Part shown: positions 24,250 to 36,560 of the stretch, piece by piece
Numbering within the stretch: the first letter of the stretch is position 1
Layout: each line of letters opens with the position of its first letter
Source: Gerris lacustris
Taxonomy: Eukaryota > Arthropoda > Insecta > Hemiptera > Gerridae
Assembly (NCBI GenBank): GCA_951217055.1
Contig: OX578277.1
Coordinates: 63,954,388 to 64,018,387, forward strand
DNA length: 64,000 nt
Direction of reading: 5' to 3'
Program-made: the position numbers and the translations under genes
Notes under the pieces: generated by a model
The model's input: the letters and a program-made list of their open reading frames with translations, nothing else
Database searches by the model: none
Told to the model about the DNA's origin: nothing

Positions 24250-26246
24250 ATAGTTACTATTTATATTGTTGTGCTCTATAATTTATTAAGTAAATTAAAT
24301 GTAACACATGTAGAAAATACATAAACATACCATGTATAAGTCCATAATCTCTAACAGCCATCCTTTGTGCGTACGTACCTATACGTGGGTGCAATATAGG
24401 AAACTAGTGACAGTCCAACTTTTTAATTGATTACAAATGTATAAATGATCTGATACAAAGAGCCCAGTTTGTTGTTTAATCGACTTAATAATATACTTAT
24501 GACTAATACTCCACAAGACTTCCTCAAGAAAAGAACGGGAGGAAAAAACTGTTCTGTTTCTAAGAATATAAAATATTAAACCTTATATTTTATTTTCTCC
24601 AGAAGAAAAAACAAAAAAATACAGTTTCATTGAATATTATGTTCAAGTTGTGTTATTAAAGGTGTATAAGGAAAGCACCTGCTAATGTTCCATATTAGAT
24701 TTTTATCAGTGATGAATTATTTGTCGTTGCTTTTGTCCTGTCTAGTTGTCTAAGTGAAGGTAAGCGAGGCGTGCTAGACCCAGCCTGCAGTTTTTAGATG
24801 AGGGTAGGATATCCCAGGCACGGGCCTGATCTATCGCCCTGAGTTTAGTTATAATAAAATACCTCCCTCTACTCCTTCCTCATATAAACTACTAGTTTCC
24901 GTCCCCAGTGAACTTATGAACTCAGTGTGTTAACCTTTTAATACTTTCACCTGCCCTTACATACATACATAGTAATGACTATTTTACATCAAATTACAAA
25001 AAAAAACTTGTGTATTTTAACACTTACTTAATAATTTCACTTTTTTTTAACTTATTCATTATTTCAATTTAGAGGATTCTTTTTTATAATATATGTAATA
25101 TGAAGGTTATTTCAAGTTTTAACTGACCTTTTAAAATTATATCTATACATCCTGAATAGAAATAGTATTAGGCCGTCTCAGGATGAAGGTATTCACCACT
25201 TTATAACTCTATTATGTGATCATTAGTGTAAAATTTATATGTTGTTAGATGTTTGGTTCCAATGTTAGAGCTTTTACTATTTAGAATTAGAGCTCAACTA
25301 TTTAACGTAGTTTATCTTTCTTCTAATTTGTCTATGTAAATTCTCATTAAATTAAAGTTTTATTAGCTTACCAGTGTGACACCCGGCGTTGCTCAAGTTC
25401 ACATTAAATATGCCAATTGTGTCTTGTGTAGCCAAATGTTTTGTTATAATTAATTATTATATCTCCTCTTTGTTCGATTATTTGTTAGTAAAAAATATAT
25501 CATGCTTTTTGTCTCACATCACATATTGTTCGACTCACAACACATGATGTTGACGTATTGTTCAATAAGCAATTACAATAATTACTAATTATTGATTGTC
25601 ACTGCTTAGCTCTTTTTATTTAATAAGTAATAAATAAGGGATACTATAGATGCAATTTTAATTCTAATCTGTCCAGTAGTTTTGGAGATTAGCGTCGTCT
25701 TTACCCATCATGAAATTTGGTGATTATTGTTTTTACTATTTACTGTTATACTTGTATGTGATATCAGTTTATTATTGATGCATGAAACCGTTAGTTATAA
25801 TCATTATTTTGTTCGAAAATACACTGTTAATTACTGTTAATCTTAAAATTTATTTAGTATAAATTGTAAAACAATTTTGAGGATTATGCTATATAAGGAG
25901 CTGTTTTTGTTTTTTTTTTAACTTCTAAAAAAAACTTATTGATTGGTAATATCTACTGTAAAGTTATTAAATTTGTTCCAGTTACGATTAAAAGTAGTAT
26001 TTAAAGTAGACTAAAAAAATAAAAAAGGGTATTTTGAAAGTACATGATATTTTTTAAGGTGAGGCTAGTCGGATTTTTAGAGTTAACTACTGTTGTTACT
26101 AAGATTTAAAAGCGATCTAATTCTAAATCATTCATTGCTTTCAATATAATTATTAGTTTTACTTACGGCTGGTATGATTTAAAAGTCTTTAAGACACCCA
26201 CTTATCGTTTTATCTCGTTCCTACTTTATTTCTTATTCTTCCTGTA
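24250..26246. other. No recognisable gene
   Basis: AT-rich DNA. A slightly GC-richer part at 24,740-24,910 has no recognised content. Confidence 0.4.
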
Positions 26247-26280
26247 ATGTTTTTCTTGAAATATCTTCATCTTTGTTCAG

Positions 26281-26444
26281 TATGTGAAAGGGAGGTTTCA
26301 TTGGCCTTAGGGTTTATAAGCTTCCATTATCTTTTGAAACAAGCGTCTTACTACCTTCGGCCTATTTTTAGTTTTCATCATAAGACTTATAAAAGCGCTG
26401 AAGAAACACAAAAAAGCAATGAAATCCAATCCACGTTACTTTAA
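26281..26444 (+). CDS. Candidate terminal coding exon (unknown gene)
   Basis: An unusually long pyrimidine-rich acceptor (26,222-26,280, ending ATCTTTGTTCAG) is followed by a frame that, entered after two bases, reads CEREVSLALGFISFHYLLKQ, then ASYYLRPIFSFHHKTYKSAE, then ETQKSNEIQSTLL and TAA. The C-terminal half is hydrophilic and looks like real protein. An AATAAA lies at 26,723-26,728, a plausible polyadenylation signal after about 280 bp of 3' UTR. No domain is recognised. It could be the end of a transcript using some of the upstream candidate exons (6.4-19.7 kb); an isolated chance frame remains possible. Confidence 0.33.
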
Positions 26445-26722
26445 GCACTGAAGGAAATCATGAATGGCCTCAAGCTAGAATATACAGCATATAAAACTCA
26501 ATATAACATAAAACTTATAACTCATTTTTAAATTTACTTGCAAAATAGCGCAGTATCGAAATCAGTTTTATATTTTATAATTTGTGCGTAGAATTTCTTC
26601 ATAGATTAATCTTATTTTACTTATCGCATTGGTCATAGTAGTAGCTATTTATATTTATTTACTTCTTTATTACTTTACCAAATCTATTTTTATTTATTAT
26701 ATTTATTTAATACTGACAAACA

Positions 26723-26728
26723 AATAAA
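26723..26728 (+). terminator. AATAAA after the candidate terminal exon
   Basis: A canonical polyadenylation hexamer about 280 bp after the TAA at 26,444. In such AT-rich DNA the hexamer is common by chance, so it only mildly supports the exon. Confidence 0.2.
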
Positions 26729-26729
26729 A

Positions 26730-28094
26730 TGGAATATACTCTATAATTTGTGTAAAAAAGAAAAAAAAAGTCTTCATGAATATGCAATAGTTATTGACTT
26801 TATCTTTGCTTAAATCCCCTGCTTCTTCTAGCTGGATTACCTTGAATCCACAAGATTAATTTATAGGGTTTGATTATTCATGTATTTTAAACGCCCATAA
26901 TTATAATAAAAAAATCAATTCACAAAAATCCATAAATGTTGTATTCATTTGTTTAATGAATTGTTAATGAATTCATAAAAGTGAAGAATTTTCTCTTTAT
27001 CTCTCGTCCCCTCAATAGTTAACACTACTTCTTTATTTTTTTATTTTTTATGAGAATAAGGCTTATAATTAAAAATGATTAATTACCTGATGATGATTAA
27101 GTTGTAACTTGTTCCCATAAAATGATTACAATGTAGAATGTTGGATAAAAACTCTTTCATTACCTACTGTGATGAACTGATGAATTAGGTCATTGCAAAA
27201 CGGAGATATCGCAGCCAATTTACTACTATTCTAACTGCACTCTATCTGGAGATTGAATTAGAGATATTTTGGTGGTGATTTTAAGCAATTAAGTTATCTC
27301 TCGGACACACCAAACCCCCTTCATTATGATATTTCTAATAACAAATATTATTTTAATCACATGTATTATTTGTCTCACTCAAAATCCTTCATTTGTCCAT
27401 TTATTCGATTTACTTTATTATAATATACAACCTTGTCATAGTTTTTGTAATTATCATTTTTATTACAGACCTTGTATTATAATTTATTATATTATTTAAT
27501 AACTATTATAATTAGCAAACGTAAAATTAAACACTTGGTGAAAAAATTGGTTATTACTGTAATAAGTAAATTATTAATGCAAAGTTAACTATAATATTCT
27601 TTTAATGTTATTTAAATGAATAATTTCTTATTTATCTAATTATAAATATCTATTTATGTGTTTCAGGTAATGATCAGCTGCTTTAGAACGGGAATTAGGT
27701 TATCTTAAGGTAATTTTATGAATTACAATGCAATTATTCAGTTAAGAACAATTTACAACGAGCGTTTAAGCTAAATAAGCGTTAAAAGAATTTTTTAGAC
27801 ACTGACATTAAATGTATTCTTCTTGAGTGTACTTTACTAATTTTAATATAATGAACTAAGCTACTTTTAGATTATTTATTATAATCATTTTTATGAAATG
27901 GAAATGAATTACCATATTACTTCGAATATGTTAGACGCCCTCGAATAGGCAACCTGATTTCTGTATCGAAAATCTGAGAAAACATTTATCCATGAATATA
28001 AGATATTCGCGATGCAAAAAAAGAAAAATAGAATGCGTCTATTTGAAGCAATACTGTAGATTGCCTCAATTTATAGAAATATAATACATTTGTG
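26730..28094. other. No recognisable gene
   Basis: AT-rich DNA without repeats or coding-like segments that I can support. Confidence 0.4.
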
Positions 28095-28261
28095 CATGGG
28101 CGCCCAGGGGGAGGCGTGCCCCCCCCCCCCCTAGCTCTCAGGAAAAGAGGAAAAATATATATTTCCGTAGACAAGTCAGGGGGTTTGCTTTCAAGAAACC
28201 TACCCCCACCCCTTCCCCGGTGTCGGTGGCCCCCCTGGAAAAATTCATATGGGCACTCATG
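28095..28261. mobile_element. hAT MITE, 167 bp, second family
   Basis: The ends are CATGGGCGCCC and GGGCACTCATG, near-complements. CATTTGTG occurs at 28,087-28,094 and 28,262-28,269, a perfect 8-bp target duplication. The inside has C and G runs (CCAGGGGGAGG, GGCCCCCCTGG). Overlapping 90-codon frames on both strands across it are by-products. Its ends differ from the CAGTGGCG family, so it is a separate family with a similar GC-rich style. Confidence 0.88.
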
Positions 28262-28269
28262 CATTTGTG

Positions 28270-31200
28270 GAATGCAGGATCTGGATCTATCTTTAATCAG
28301 AACTCCTCGATTCCAATTCGATCCAGGATTTGCAATTTATATTATCATAATATTGAAACTATTTACGAGTAATGATTAGAAGTATACATTTTCTTTGCAT
28401 AAAGTATAGAGGTAAGATACTATAATTTACAAGTTCAATTCAATCAGTTTTATTTTTTTAAAAAGGAGATGACCAATATTTTCAAACTGGCGAAGAAACA
28501 TTTGAATTTAGTGACCTTTTGGATATTCTTATCTTTGTTATATTCCACTGATATAATCTAATGTATTTACATAATAGGTAATTTTTAAATATTATAATCT
28601 TCATAACATGAAATATTGTCTTTTAAGAATATATATTATAAAACATATTAAACTGAATCAGTTTGCCGTAAAGTAATTTTGTTGTATTCTAATAATATTT
28701 TAGCATGGTTAAGATGTTCCTAACTTGAATAATATTATTTATATCAGATTTCTCTGAATCTCCGTCTTGATGAAACACTTATAATCTTATGTATTTTAAA
28801 GATCAAGCATATGGAGATATGTAATAGAAGATAGCATAAGGTTATCTAAAAATTGTACTCTACAGATAAACCATAGCTTTTTTTAAAAAAATTACTTTTC
28901 TACACTACCGCATACTCCAAGAGGAAATATATATATATTTATAAAGTAAAAGCATCAGTTTCTTTCTAAATTAATTATTTTGACTGATGGCTGCTAACTG
29001 TCACACACACTACTTAACACTACTTTCTGACTATGTCACTGCATCTGGTAATGGTCAATTATATTGAGACATCTCAGCTATTAAATATTACCTACAAGAA
29101 TTCAGCCACCATAATACCGAATTTTATCTTTTGCCATCCCTACAAATCCGACTCTTCGTAATCAACGAATAGCATCAAATCTTTCGTGCTCTTTTGAATC
29201 TATATGTCCTCCTTCTCTGTTTTCTCTCTACTTTTATTATTATTTACACTGCATTAGTCCCTATGAAGTAATCTTATTCTTTAACTTTTTTTCATTAATT
29301 GACGAGATTCTCCTTTACATATTTTGTTTAATTAAATTGCATAATATGTTTTAAATACGAAATCTAAATTATATGGGAAAATTTTATTCTTATATTACAA
29401 TAAACTTACTCATTAACTTACTAAGATAAAAAAACTAAAACAATTTAAACAATTCTACTAATAAATTATGCAGTTTATAGTTACTAAATTTTATTTATAA
29501 AATATAGAGGAATATAGATTTTAATAAAAATTATTTTTAACGTCCGTGTTGCAAAACTAATTACGATTAAAAATACAGTTGATTCTTTAACAGTTAATTT
29601 CATAAATCGTTCCTATAAGGGAATTTTAGTAGCAAAATAGGTAATAAAAACCTTGTTAGATTACGGTTGATTTTATATATCTATTCATAAATATATAACT
29701 AGAAATAATAGAAAGCAATTCAGTTGTTTCTAAGTACAAGTGAATTGTTATATATATCTCCTAAAAGGTGTCATTGAGCAACTTCAAACCACCTGTTATT
29801 TCAAACATAATTATTTACCTATTTATTGAAACTACTTGTAAGTCATATATCATTAGTTTAAAATATTGGCTACTTAAAATCAAAATATTCTTAATATTAT
29901 TATTTTACATTATATTTTTTTCCTGTACTAAGAACCTTACATTCAGTCCTAATATTATAAATCACTAACAAATTAAAAAAAAAAGTTTTATAAATGGTTT
30001 TATAATGAATTTTCACTTTTTCTGTAGCTCGTTATTTATCCTTTTACACCTTAGTATCGTAAATCTTAATCCGTCGGTAAACTCGTTCTTTGAAAAAGCC
30101 AGAGGCTATATGTTATTTCTTTATTATATTATAAAGCATATATTTTACCTCTGAAAAATTAGTTTTTAAAATAACATAAGTAACCACATTATTCTAATTT
30201 TAAAAAGCCACATAAAGGCGTGAAAAAAAATGTTAAGGAACTTTGTATTTTCAATGTAATTACTTGAATGAAGTACTAACGTTATGTAGTTAAAATTTTG
30301 CTGGCCAATTAGAAGTATATTATTATCTTTTATGACCGACTTTTTTTTTATCAGCTAGATCTTTTTTTTAAGTGAGAATATCTAATTTGATATAATGATA
30401 TTTTTAACTTTCCTGTTTTATAGTATAATATGTAGTTACATTTATTAACTACTGTGTAAGTGACTAACACTTTATTATAATTTTATTAGTTTTTAATTAA
30501 ACGGTTCTTTATAATTGTATTTATTACTTAATTTAACGTTATGATTACTTTATTTAAAGATTTTTTTTATTATTATCTGGTGATTTTAATTCTATAAATT
30601 GATATTAATTTATATATTGAACTAAAATAATTTAGTTTAGCATTCATAACCTTAAGGATATAACTACATCCTTGTACTTATAATTTTGCTGGTATATATA
30701 TATCAGTTATGGAAATTACTCATATTGTAATAGTTCTCTATAAAGTCAAACTAGTGTCAAAAAAGAAACGACCAACATGTCTTAATTTATAAGAATATTA
30801 TAAGGTTCAAAAATTACTAGCGAATAAAAAACTTGAACTATAGTATATTTATATAAATGCAAAAATGAATACGTATCTTAATTTATTTGCCAAACATAGT
30901 TTTCATGACTTTTAAGATTTTCATTTTTGAATACTTTAAGTAAAAATATTACTAATTTGGCTTAAGTTCAAGTATCTTTTAGTGTTCCAACTTTCTGAAA
31001 TTCTCTAAAACATATTTTTAAAGAATGAAAGAAAAAAAAAACAGGAAAAGAATTTAATATAACAGAATGTTTCTTTTTTCTTCTAATTTTAATATACATA
31101 AATAAGTTGTTGATATTACTTAAAACATATAATAAATATACTTAGTATTGTTCATATTAACCTCAGTGTTAGGGAATACGACCCTAGTTATTAGCTTTGT

Positions 31201-32500
31201 TTTTTGTTTATTTAGTTATTAGCTTTATTAGTTAGTTTATAAAAATAGTTTTTTTTCCTTGGTTGGAATAAAACAAAAAATAAATCATCAAGTAATAATT
31301 GTTTGACGTATAAAATAGTACGCTGAACCACATAATCTATTGGAGGTCTTATTACCACATTTTTTAATTTAATAAAATACATGCGCATTAATTATTTGTC
31401 CTTGATTATGATTTAAATATTACACGTTTCGATTTTTTTTTTTTTTTAAATTAAAGCGGCAACAAGAGTTTTTATCTTCTACTATCTTCTATAGGCTTCT
31501 CTCGATCTCAACTCTTAATGGATGCTATCAGCAATATTAGATTAATTATGATATTACTGTACTTTGGAAGTTACCGTTTGTTATAGTTACTGCTGTATTG
31601 AATGTAGTACTTCAAAACTACTTCATTCTTGAATTTAAAGTTTTGGGAATTAATTAAATATGAGTATATGTAGTTTGAAAGATCGCATATTTAATGAGTT
31701 CTAGTCCTAAGCAAATGCAGTATCTATCCTATACTAAGTTTAAAAGAGATGAGTTCCCTGTCAGCTAGTGTTGTCCCCAAGTATCGGTGTTACCTACAGG
31801 AGCTAGGTATATTATATAAAGGAACCCTATGTTTCCTGACAGAAGGCAGGCTTACCTGAGCCATCTGCCGCCCCCACCTCCCTCCCTTCTATAAGACACA
31901 TCTGCACCTTAACTTTCACCCTCCCTTCAAATAAAAAAAAAACATATATTAGCTCCTTTACCACATTCACTTCACGGTCTATCTTATTAGAATAATTGTG
32001 TGAACTATGATTCAAAAGATATAGTGAAAGCAATTTCCCATATTTTGTACTAGATTTTAATTCGTTCAGTTTTCATTCTGACATCTGTGAATTCTATTGA
32101 AGATATTTTATATTTGATCTTATTTAATTATTTAAAGAAATCTACTCTCTTTTTGTTTTCTGTTTTCTTTTGTGTTGTAAGTTATTTAAATTTCTACCCA
32201 CTGCATTTTACGACAGCAAGTTATAATTCATACTTACTTCATTCAATTGATTGATGAAGTCAATTTCAAATCTTTGATACTAGTAACTACTGAGTAAAAA
32301 TAAATTAAGTAATTAAGTTTAAAAAATAAATATACCATTTAATAAATGATCCCTGTATTTAATAACTTATTATTATATTGGCAAATACGAGTACATTATT
32401 TCTTACTCTATCATATTAACCCAGATGAAGGAAATAAATTCAGTAATACAGAGTTAACATGTCTCCGACTTGACTTATTTCCTGTTACTTCGTATTGAAG
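28270..32500. other. Anonymous AT-rich DNA
   Basis: About 4.2 kb with no supportable gene, RNA gene or element. A GC-richer 31,840-31,920 patch gives a short minus-strand frame of no recognised type. Confidence 0.4.
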
Positions 32501-32510
32501 CATAGGGGTA

Positions 32511-32800
32511 TTATTGCGCGTTCCACTTTCTTCGGTCCTCATGATCAATCATCTTTACTTCTGTCACTTTTTCACATTGCGCCTTCTACTTATCATCAAT
32601 CTTCCGTCTCTACGTCTTCCTCGGTCTCCCGATTTGTCTCGATCCTTGCGGATTTTAATCAAAGACCATCCGCTTTATTGAACCTTCTTGTTTTCTTTGA
32701 GAATGTCCAATCCAGCCCATTTCCGTTTTCATATTTGCAGTTTAATGGTCTTTCTCTTAGGTTTTTCCAACAGATCTTTATCATTTTTGATAAAATCCGG
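32511..32800 (-). pseudogene. LINE reverse transcriptase C-terminal end, decayed
   Basis: On the minus strand a broken frame reads KDLLEKPKRKTIKLQI, KRKW, GWIGHSQRKQEGSIKRMVFD, stop, NPQGSRQIGRPRKT, stop, RRKIDD and a final EVKMIDHEDRRKWNAQ before TAA at 32,511. The W-I-G-H, N-P-Q-G, G-R-P-x-K-T and R-R pattern is the conserved C-terminal end of a large group of non-LTR retrotransposon proteins. Tryptophan codons have become TAA or TAG (before N-P-Q-G and before R-R-K) and one base is missing before GWIGH, so it is dead. The catalytic domain is absent, so this is a 5'-truncated copy. The plus-strand 106-codon frame over the same bases is its shadow. Confidence 0.75.
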
Positions 32801-32819
32801 CCCCAGGACCTTTAATATT

Positions 32820-33371
32820 GATCAAAACGATTCATTATGACTTATAGCTGTTATCTACCCATCTCTTCATCTTCTATATTTCGCATTTGTATATTGAAGG
32901 CTCTGAGCTTAACATTCTGCGAGACTATATTAATTATTCAAAGTTGGTACAGCTGCACAGAAACTCATTTTACTGGCCTGAGTTAATCTTTAAAAAATTT
33001 AGTTTAACAAACGGTAAACCATTTATGTCAAGCTAGCCTTACTCTAATAATACCCTTATTCTAATTTACGAGCTTTAAAAATTTCCACACAGAATCATAA
33101 TAACAACGTATGGTGAAAGGTTTGTATTAATAATTGAAATAAATTTATAAAATCATAGAGAAAATTACATATTCACTTTTTTCTCCCTATTATTATAAAT
33201 TATTTACTACACATTAGATTGTGCGAAGCAAAATACGTGTATAATATGAGCAATTACTACCATGCAAAGTAATTTTTAATTACTTGTTGTATTATGTAGT
33301 TTGTTAAGGTACTATTTGTTGTACAGAAAGATATAATATAAGGCACTTTATTAAAAAAATACATACCTATT

Positions 33372-33438
<67 letters not shown>

Positions 33439-35250
33439 CTATAATTAATATTTGTGGAATATTTTAATTGGTTATTGAAATAAGTAATTAATATTAATTG
33501 TTTATAGAACGTCACAGATTAGATTACGAACGTTGGCTAACTTGTATTAGACCTATATAGTTTTATTTACATTCAAATACAATATAATTATAACCTACTC
33601 CCTTATTTATGATGAAGTATGTAAAGGTTAACTATACCTTTATAATAATCCTGTTTATCTGGTTTTTACACAGTGTTCATGTTAACCTTAGTGTAAGGCA
33701 ATATGAACCATGTTATAAATCATGTCATTGAGTATGTACTCAGCTTTCAATTTATATCTCCCTTTCTCCCCCTTTTTTCCAGAAGCCCAGAAAAAAAGAG
33801 AATTTAAAACTGAATGAGTCTATGGCTAAACGTGAGTCTGATAACCCCTCGATTTGATTCCATTGCTGTTCGCTCGATCGGAACTGTTCATTCGTTTTGG
33901 AAACATGGGGGTGCCGACATTTTTTTTTTCTAAAATATAAACTTTATACATTTTCTAAAGGGGATGAAGGTATTGAAAAAGAGAAGGGAATTTTGTGACA
34001 AAAGAGTAGGCTGCGCCCCCAAATGCCCTATCGGGTTTGACTGAGACCGATTCAGTTTTTGTTCTGAATGGGGTGGTATTCTGTGGAAAAAAAGACGAAC
34101 TTTTACTTCAGTCACTCAGTAACTGTTTGTTGGGCATGATTCAAAGATCATTACTATATAATAAGGGAATTTTAGTGCGATTAAAATTTATCAAGTGAAC
34201 CCTACAAATCGACATTAAAATGTGTACGAGTTAGTGATTAAGAAACCATAAAAAATTATAACTTAACTTTCGTTAGGCAGTTTGTGAAGCATTCTTCCGT
34301 TATATTTTTATTTTTCTGTTTTATTATTTATATTTTGACGATCTAACAAGGTTGTCACTCGGAAACGATTTGTGATGATAATTTCAAGTTTCAATTTAAA
34401 TTAATTGTGTTCATACAATAAACTTGATATTAAATTTATTGATTAAGTTTGGGACCAAAACATTGACCACTGTAACTTCGCTCAATCACTTTGTAATAGT
34501 TTATATTGTTCTGTTTGAAATTCATTACTTCATAATGAGTATTTCTTTTAACTTCAGTAATATAATAATACCTTATATACTTACATTAAGTATACAAGGT
34601 AAACTAATATAAGGTATAATAAGGTAACTATATTCTAATTAATTGAGTATATTGTTTCACAATGAAATGAAGTTGTGTTTAATTTGTACACAAAAGAAAC
34701 ACAATTTGCTTAATCTTTGAACCATTCATAGTTTATAAACACTCTTTACAACTATTTAGAGTCAATGTTTTGTTTTTTAAAGTTTTTCGCTGGCATTTTT
34801 TTAATTAGTATACTTCGTTTCGTTTGTTTGACTTATAACATATTGAATTTTAAATACACATACGTTTTTAGTATTTTATTTAATAATAATAATAAAATAT
34901 ATATATATATATATTTTTCTGCAATAAACAATTTATTCTTACTTTAATAGAACTGGTAATTAATTTTATTCTTTTGTCTATTAAAAAAACATAAGACGTG
35001 TTTTGAAATTAATTTAACATTTATTAACTTACGTACATTCCACTAAAAGTGATTTGCAATTAGTGTAGCTTTAATTTTGATTTGGTGTGATTTTTTATTA
35101 TCTTATAATGTAAATAATCATTTAAACATCAAAGACGGTGATAACATTAAACATCGTATATGTTGTAAATCATTCTCAAGTTTTGAAAAAAGTTATTCGA
35201 AAGTATTTTATTTTCCTTAAAGATAAAATTTCATCCATCTCTCCGTTAAA
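32820..35250. other. Anonymous AT-rich DNA
   Basis: Includes an (AT)n tract (33,379-33,437) and a somewhat GC-richer 33,830-34,080 patch with no recognised content. The last 150 bp before 35,254 would be the promoter and 5' UTR of the candidate gene; no clear TATA box stands out against the AT background. Confidence 0.4.
33379..33437. repeat. (AT)n microsatellite
   Basis: About 58 bp of AT dinucleotide. Confidence 0.95.
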
Positions 35251-35253
35251 AGA

Positions 35254-35290
35254 ATGGAAATTGTTATTCTCTTCTACGTTTATATATCAG
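35254..35290 (+). CDS. Candidate first coding exon with signal peptide
   Basis: ATG in a fair initiation context (AGAATGG) opens MEIVILFYVYIS and ends one base into a codon at a good donor (CAG|GTTAGT). A short, strongly hydrophobic N-terminus is what a secretory signal peptide looks like. The exit phase is 1. Two later open segments (36,232-36,276 and 38,626-38,675) are entered in phase 1, and joining to the latter would give a plausible S-V-A cleavage site. No homologue is recognised. The proposal that this begins a micro-exon gene rests on phase agreement and composition; twelve hydrophobic codons alone could arise by chance in AT-rich DNA. Confidence 0.35.
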
Positions 35291-36231
35291 GTTAGTAAAG
35301 TAAATTAGACATTTATTATGATAAATACCTAAGGAAATACATGTTTTAATGATGGTTAGTTCAAAATTAATTGTCTAAATCAATAGTTTATTATTAACCC
35401 TCTTATTAAGTAAAAACTTTTGTTTCTAAGACAAAGACAATAACTGTTAGCTATACCTATGTAGATTTGTATAAATAATAATTAAATTACTTTATAAGTT
35501 AAATGAGTTATATTAAACGTTTGTAAAATTAAAGTAATATATTTATTAATAAAGTACTAACTAATAACTAACAAGTTTACTTGTTTAATAGCGTTTCGCC
35601 ATTAGTTACTTTAATCATACTTAAACATTTTATTTTCACTTAAAACATGGAATACATAATTTTTTTTCTTGGTTTATAACAGGGAATATTATAGTAAAGA
35701 AAATTAAGACATCAAGTACCGGATATTTTGAAACAGAAAAAAACACAGGTAGAAATAAGCGTAGGTTACCGGATTTTTAATGGTAGAAAAAGGTATCAGT
35801 AATAATACGATATTTTAACACGGTGTGCCCTGTTGATTTATTACACCCAATCCCTTAGATAACATGATGTTAGAATTCATCAACTTCGAATCAAATAAAA
35901 TTAAGATATTTGAAAGGTTTTTTTTCGTAGATGTATCTTTTTGCTTGTTCTTTATTTTTCTAATTGAATACAAATATAGGCTTAAGTTTTATGTGCATTT
36001 TTTTGTTTAAATGAGTTTTGTAATTATTAGAGAAACATTATTTTTATTTTAAATTGATTTTTCTTGAGGCCATAAGCAGATGTTTTTTATTAGTAAGATT
36101 TAAGGGATAACCGGTGACAGATATTTTTTTTTAAATTGTAATACCTCTGAGTTGATTGGATATGATATAGTGGTTTCAGTTTTTTTTATTTCTATTCCTG
36201 TTATCCTGTGGATTTTTTTTTCTTTTTGAAG

Positions 36232-36276
36232 TGGGTCCGTTTTGTGATATCTCAATGCCAGCCTATAACATAGAGG
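36232..36276 (+). CDS. Candidate micro-exon 2, 45 bp
   Basis: It follows one of the best acceptors in the window (about 36,190-36,231, long T/C tract ending TTTTTGAAG). Entered in phase 1 it reads GPFCDISMPAYNIE, then exits in phase 1 at a weak donor G|GTGGTT, which keeps the frame into 38,626. A later alternative donor, AAC|GTAGAT at 36,287, would leave in phase 0 and break that frame. The segment lies in the GC-richer island 36,230-36,560. A further segment in the same island, after TTTTTGTTCAG at about 36,432, reads MASVLSVKAPPLVRSSIEP and is also phase-1 compatible. Confidence 0.3.
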
Positions 36277-36560
36277 GTGGTTTTAACGTAGATATGACGT
36301 GAGGGTTGGTTTCCAGACATACCTAGGGGTTGGTGGTAGATGTAGATGGTAGAGGGGAGATGGTCGAGTTCCGCCCCCACAGTGCGTCAGTGCGTGTCTG
36401 CTCTCTCCTCGTACAAAGGTTTTTGTTCAGAAATGGCTTCTGTCCTGTCAGTCAAAGCTCCGCCATTGGTCCGGTCTAGTATAGAACCCCTCATCATATC
36501 CAGCCTCCTACTACGATAGAAACGTCAGTGTCTAACTCACTAACTTGTGAAGTGCCCCGT
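36277..36560. other. GC-richer island
   Basis: Compared with the AT-rich flanks, 36,230-36,560 has many G and C bases, including CCGCCCCCACAGTGCGTCAG and an inverted CCAAT box (CCGCCATTGG). It holds a possible exon after the acceptor at about 36,432. It may be exonic, promoter-like or the rest of an old insertion. Confidence 0.35.

Noticed and set aside
28092..28379. 90-codon proline/glycine-rich frames on both strands
   Set aside because: They read through the GC-rich hAT MITE and its flank.
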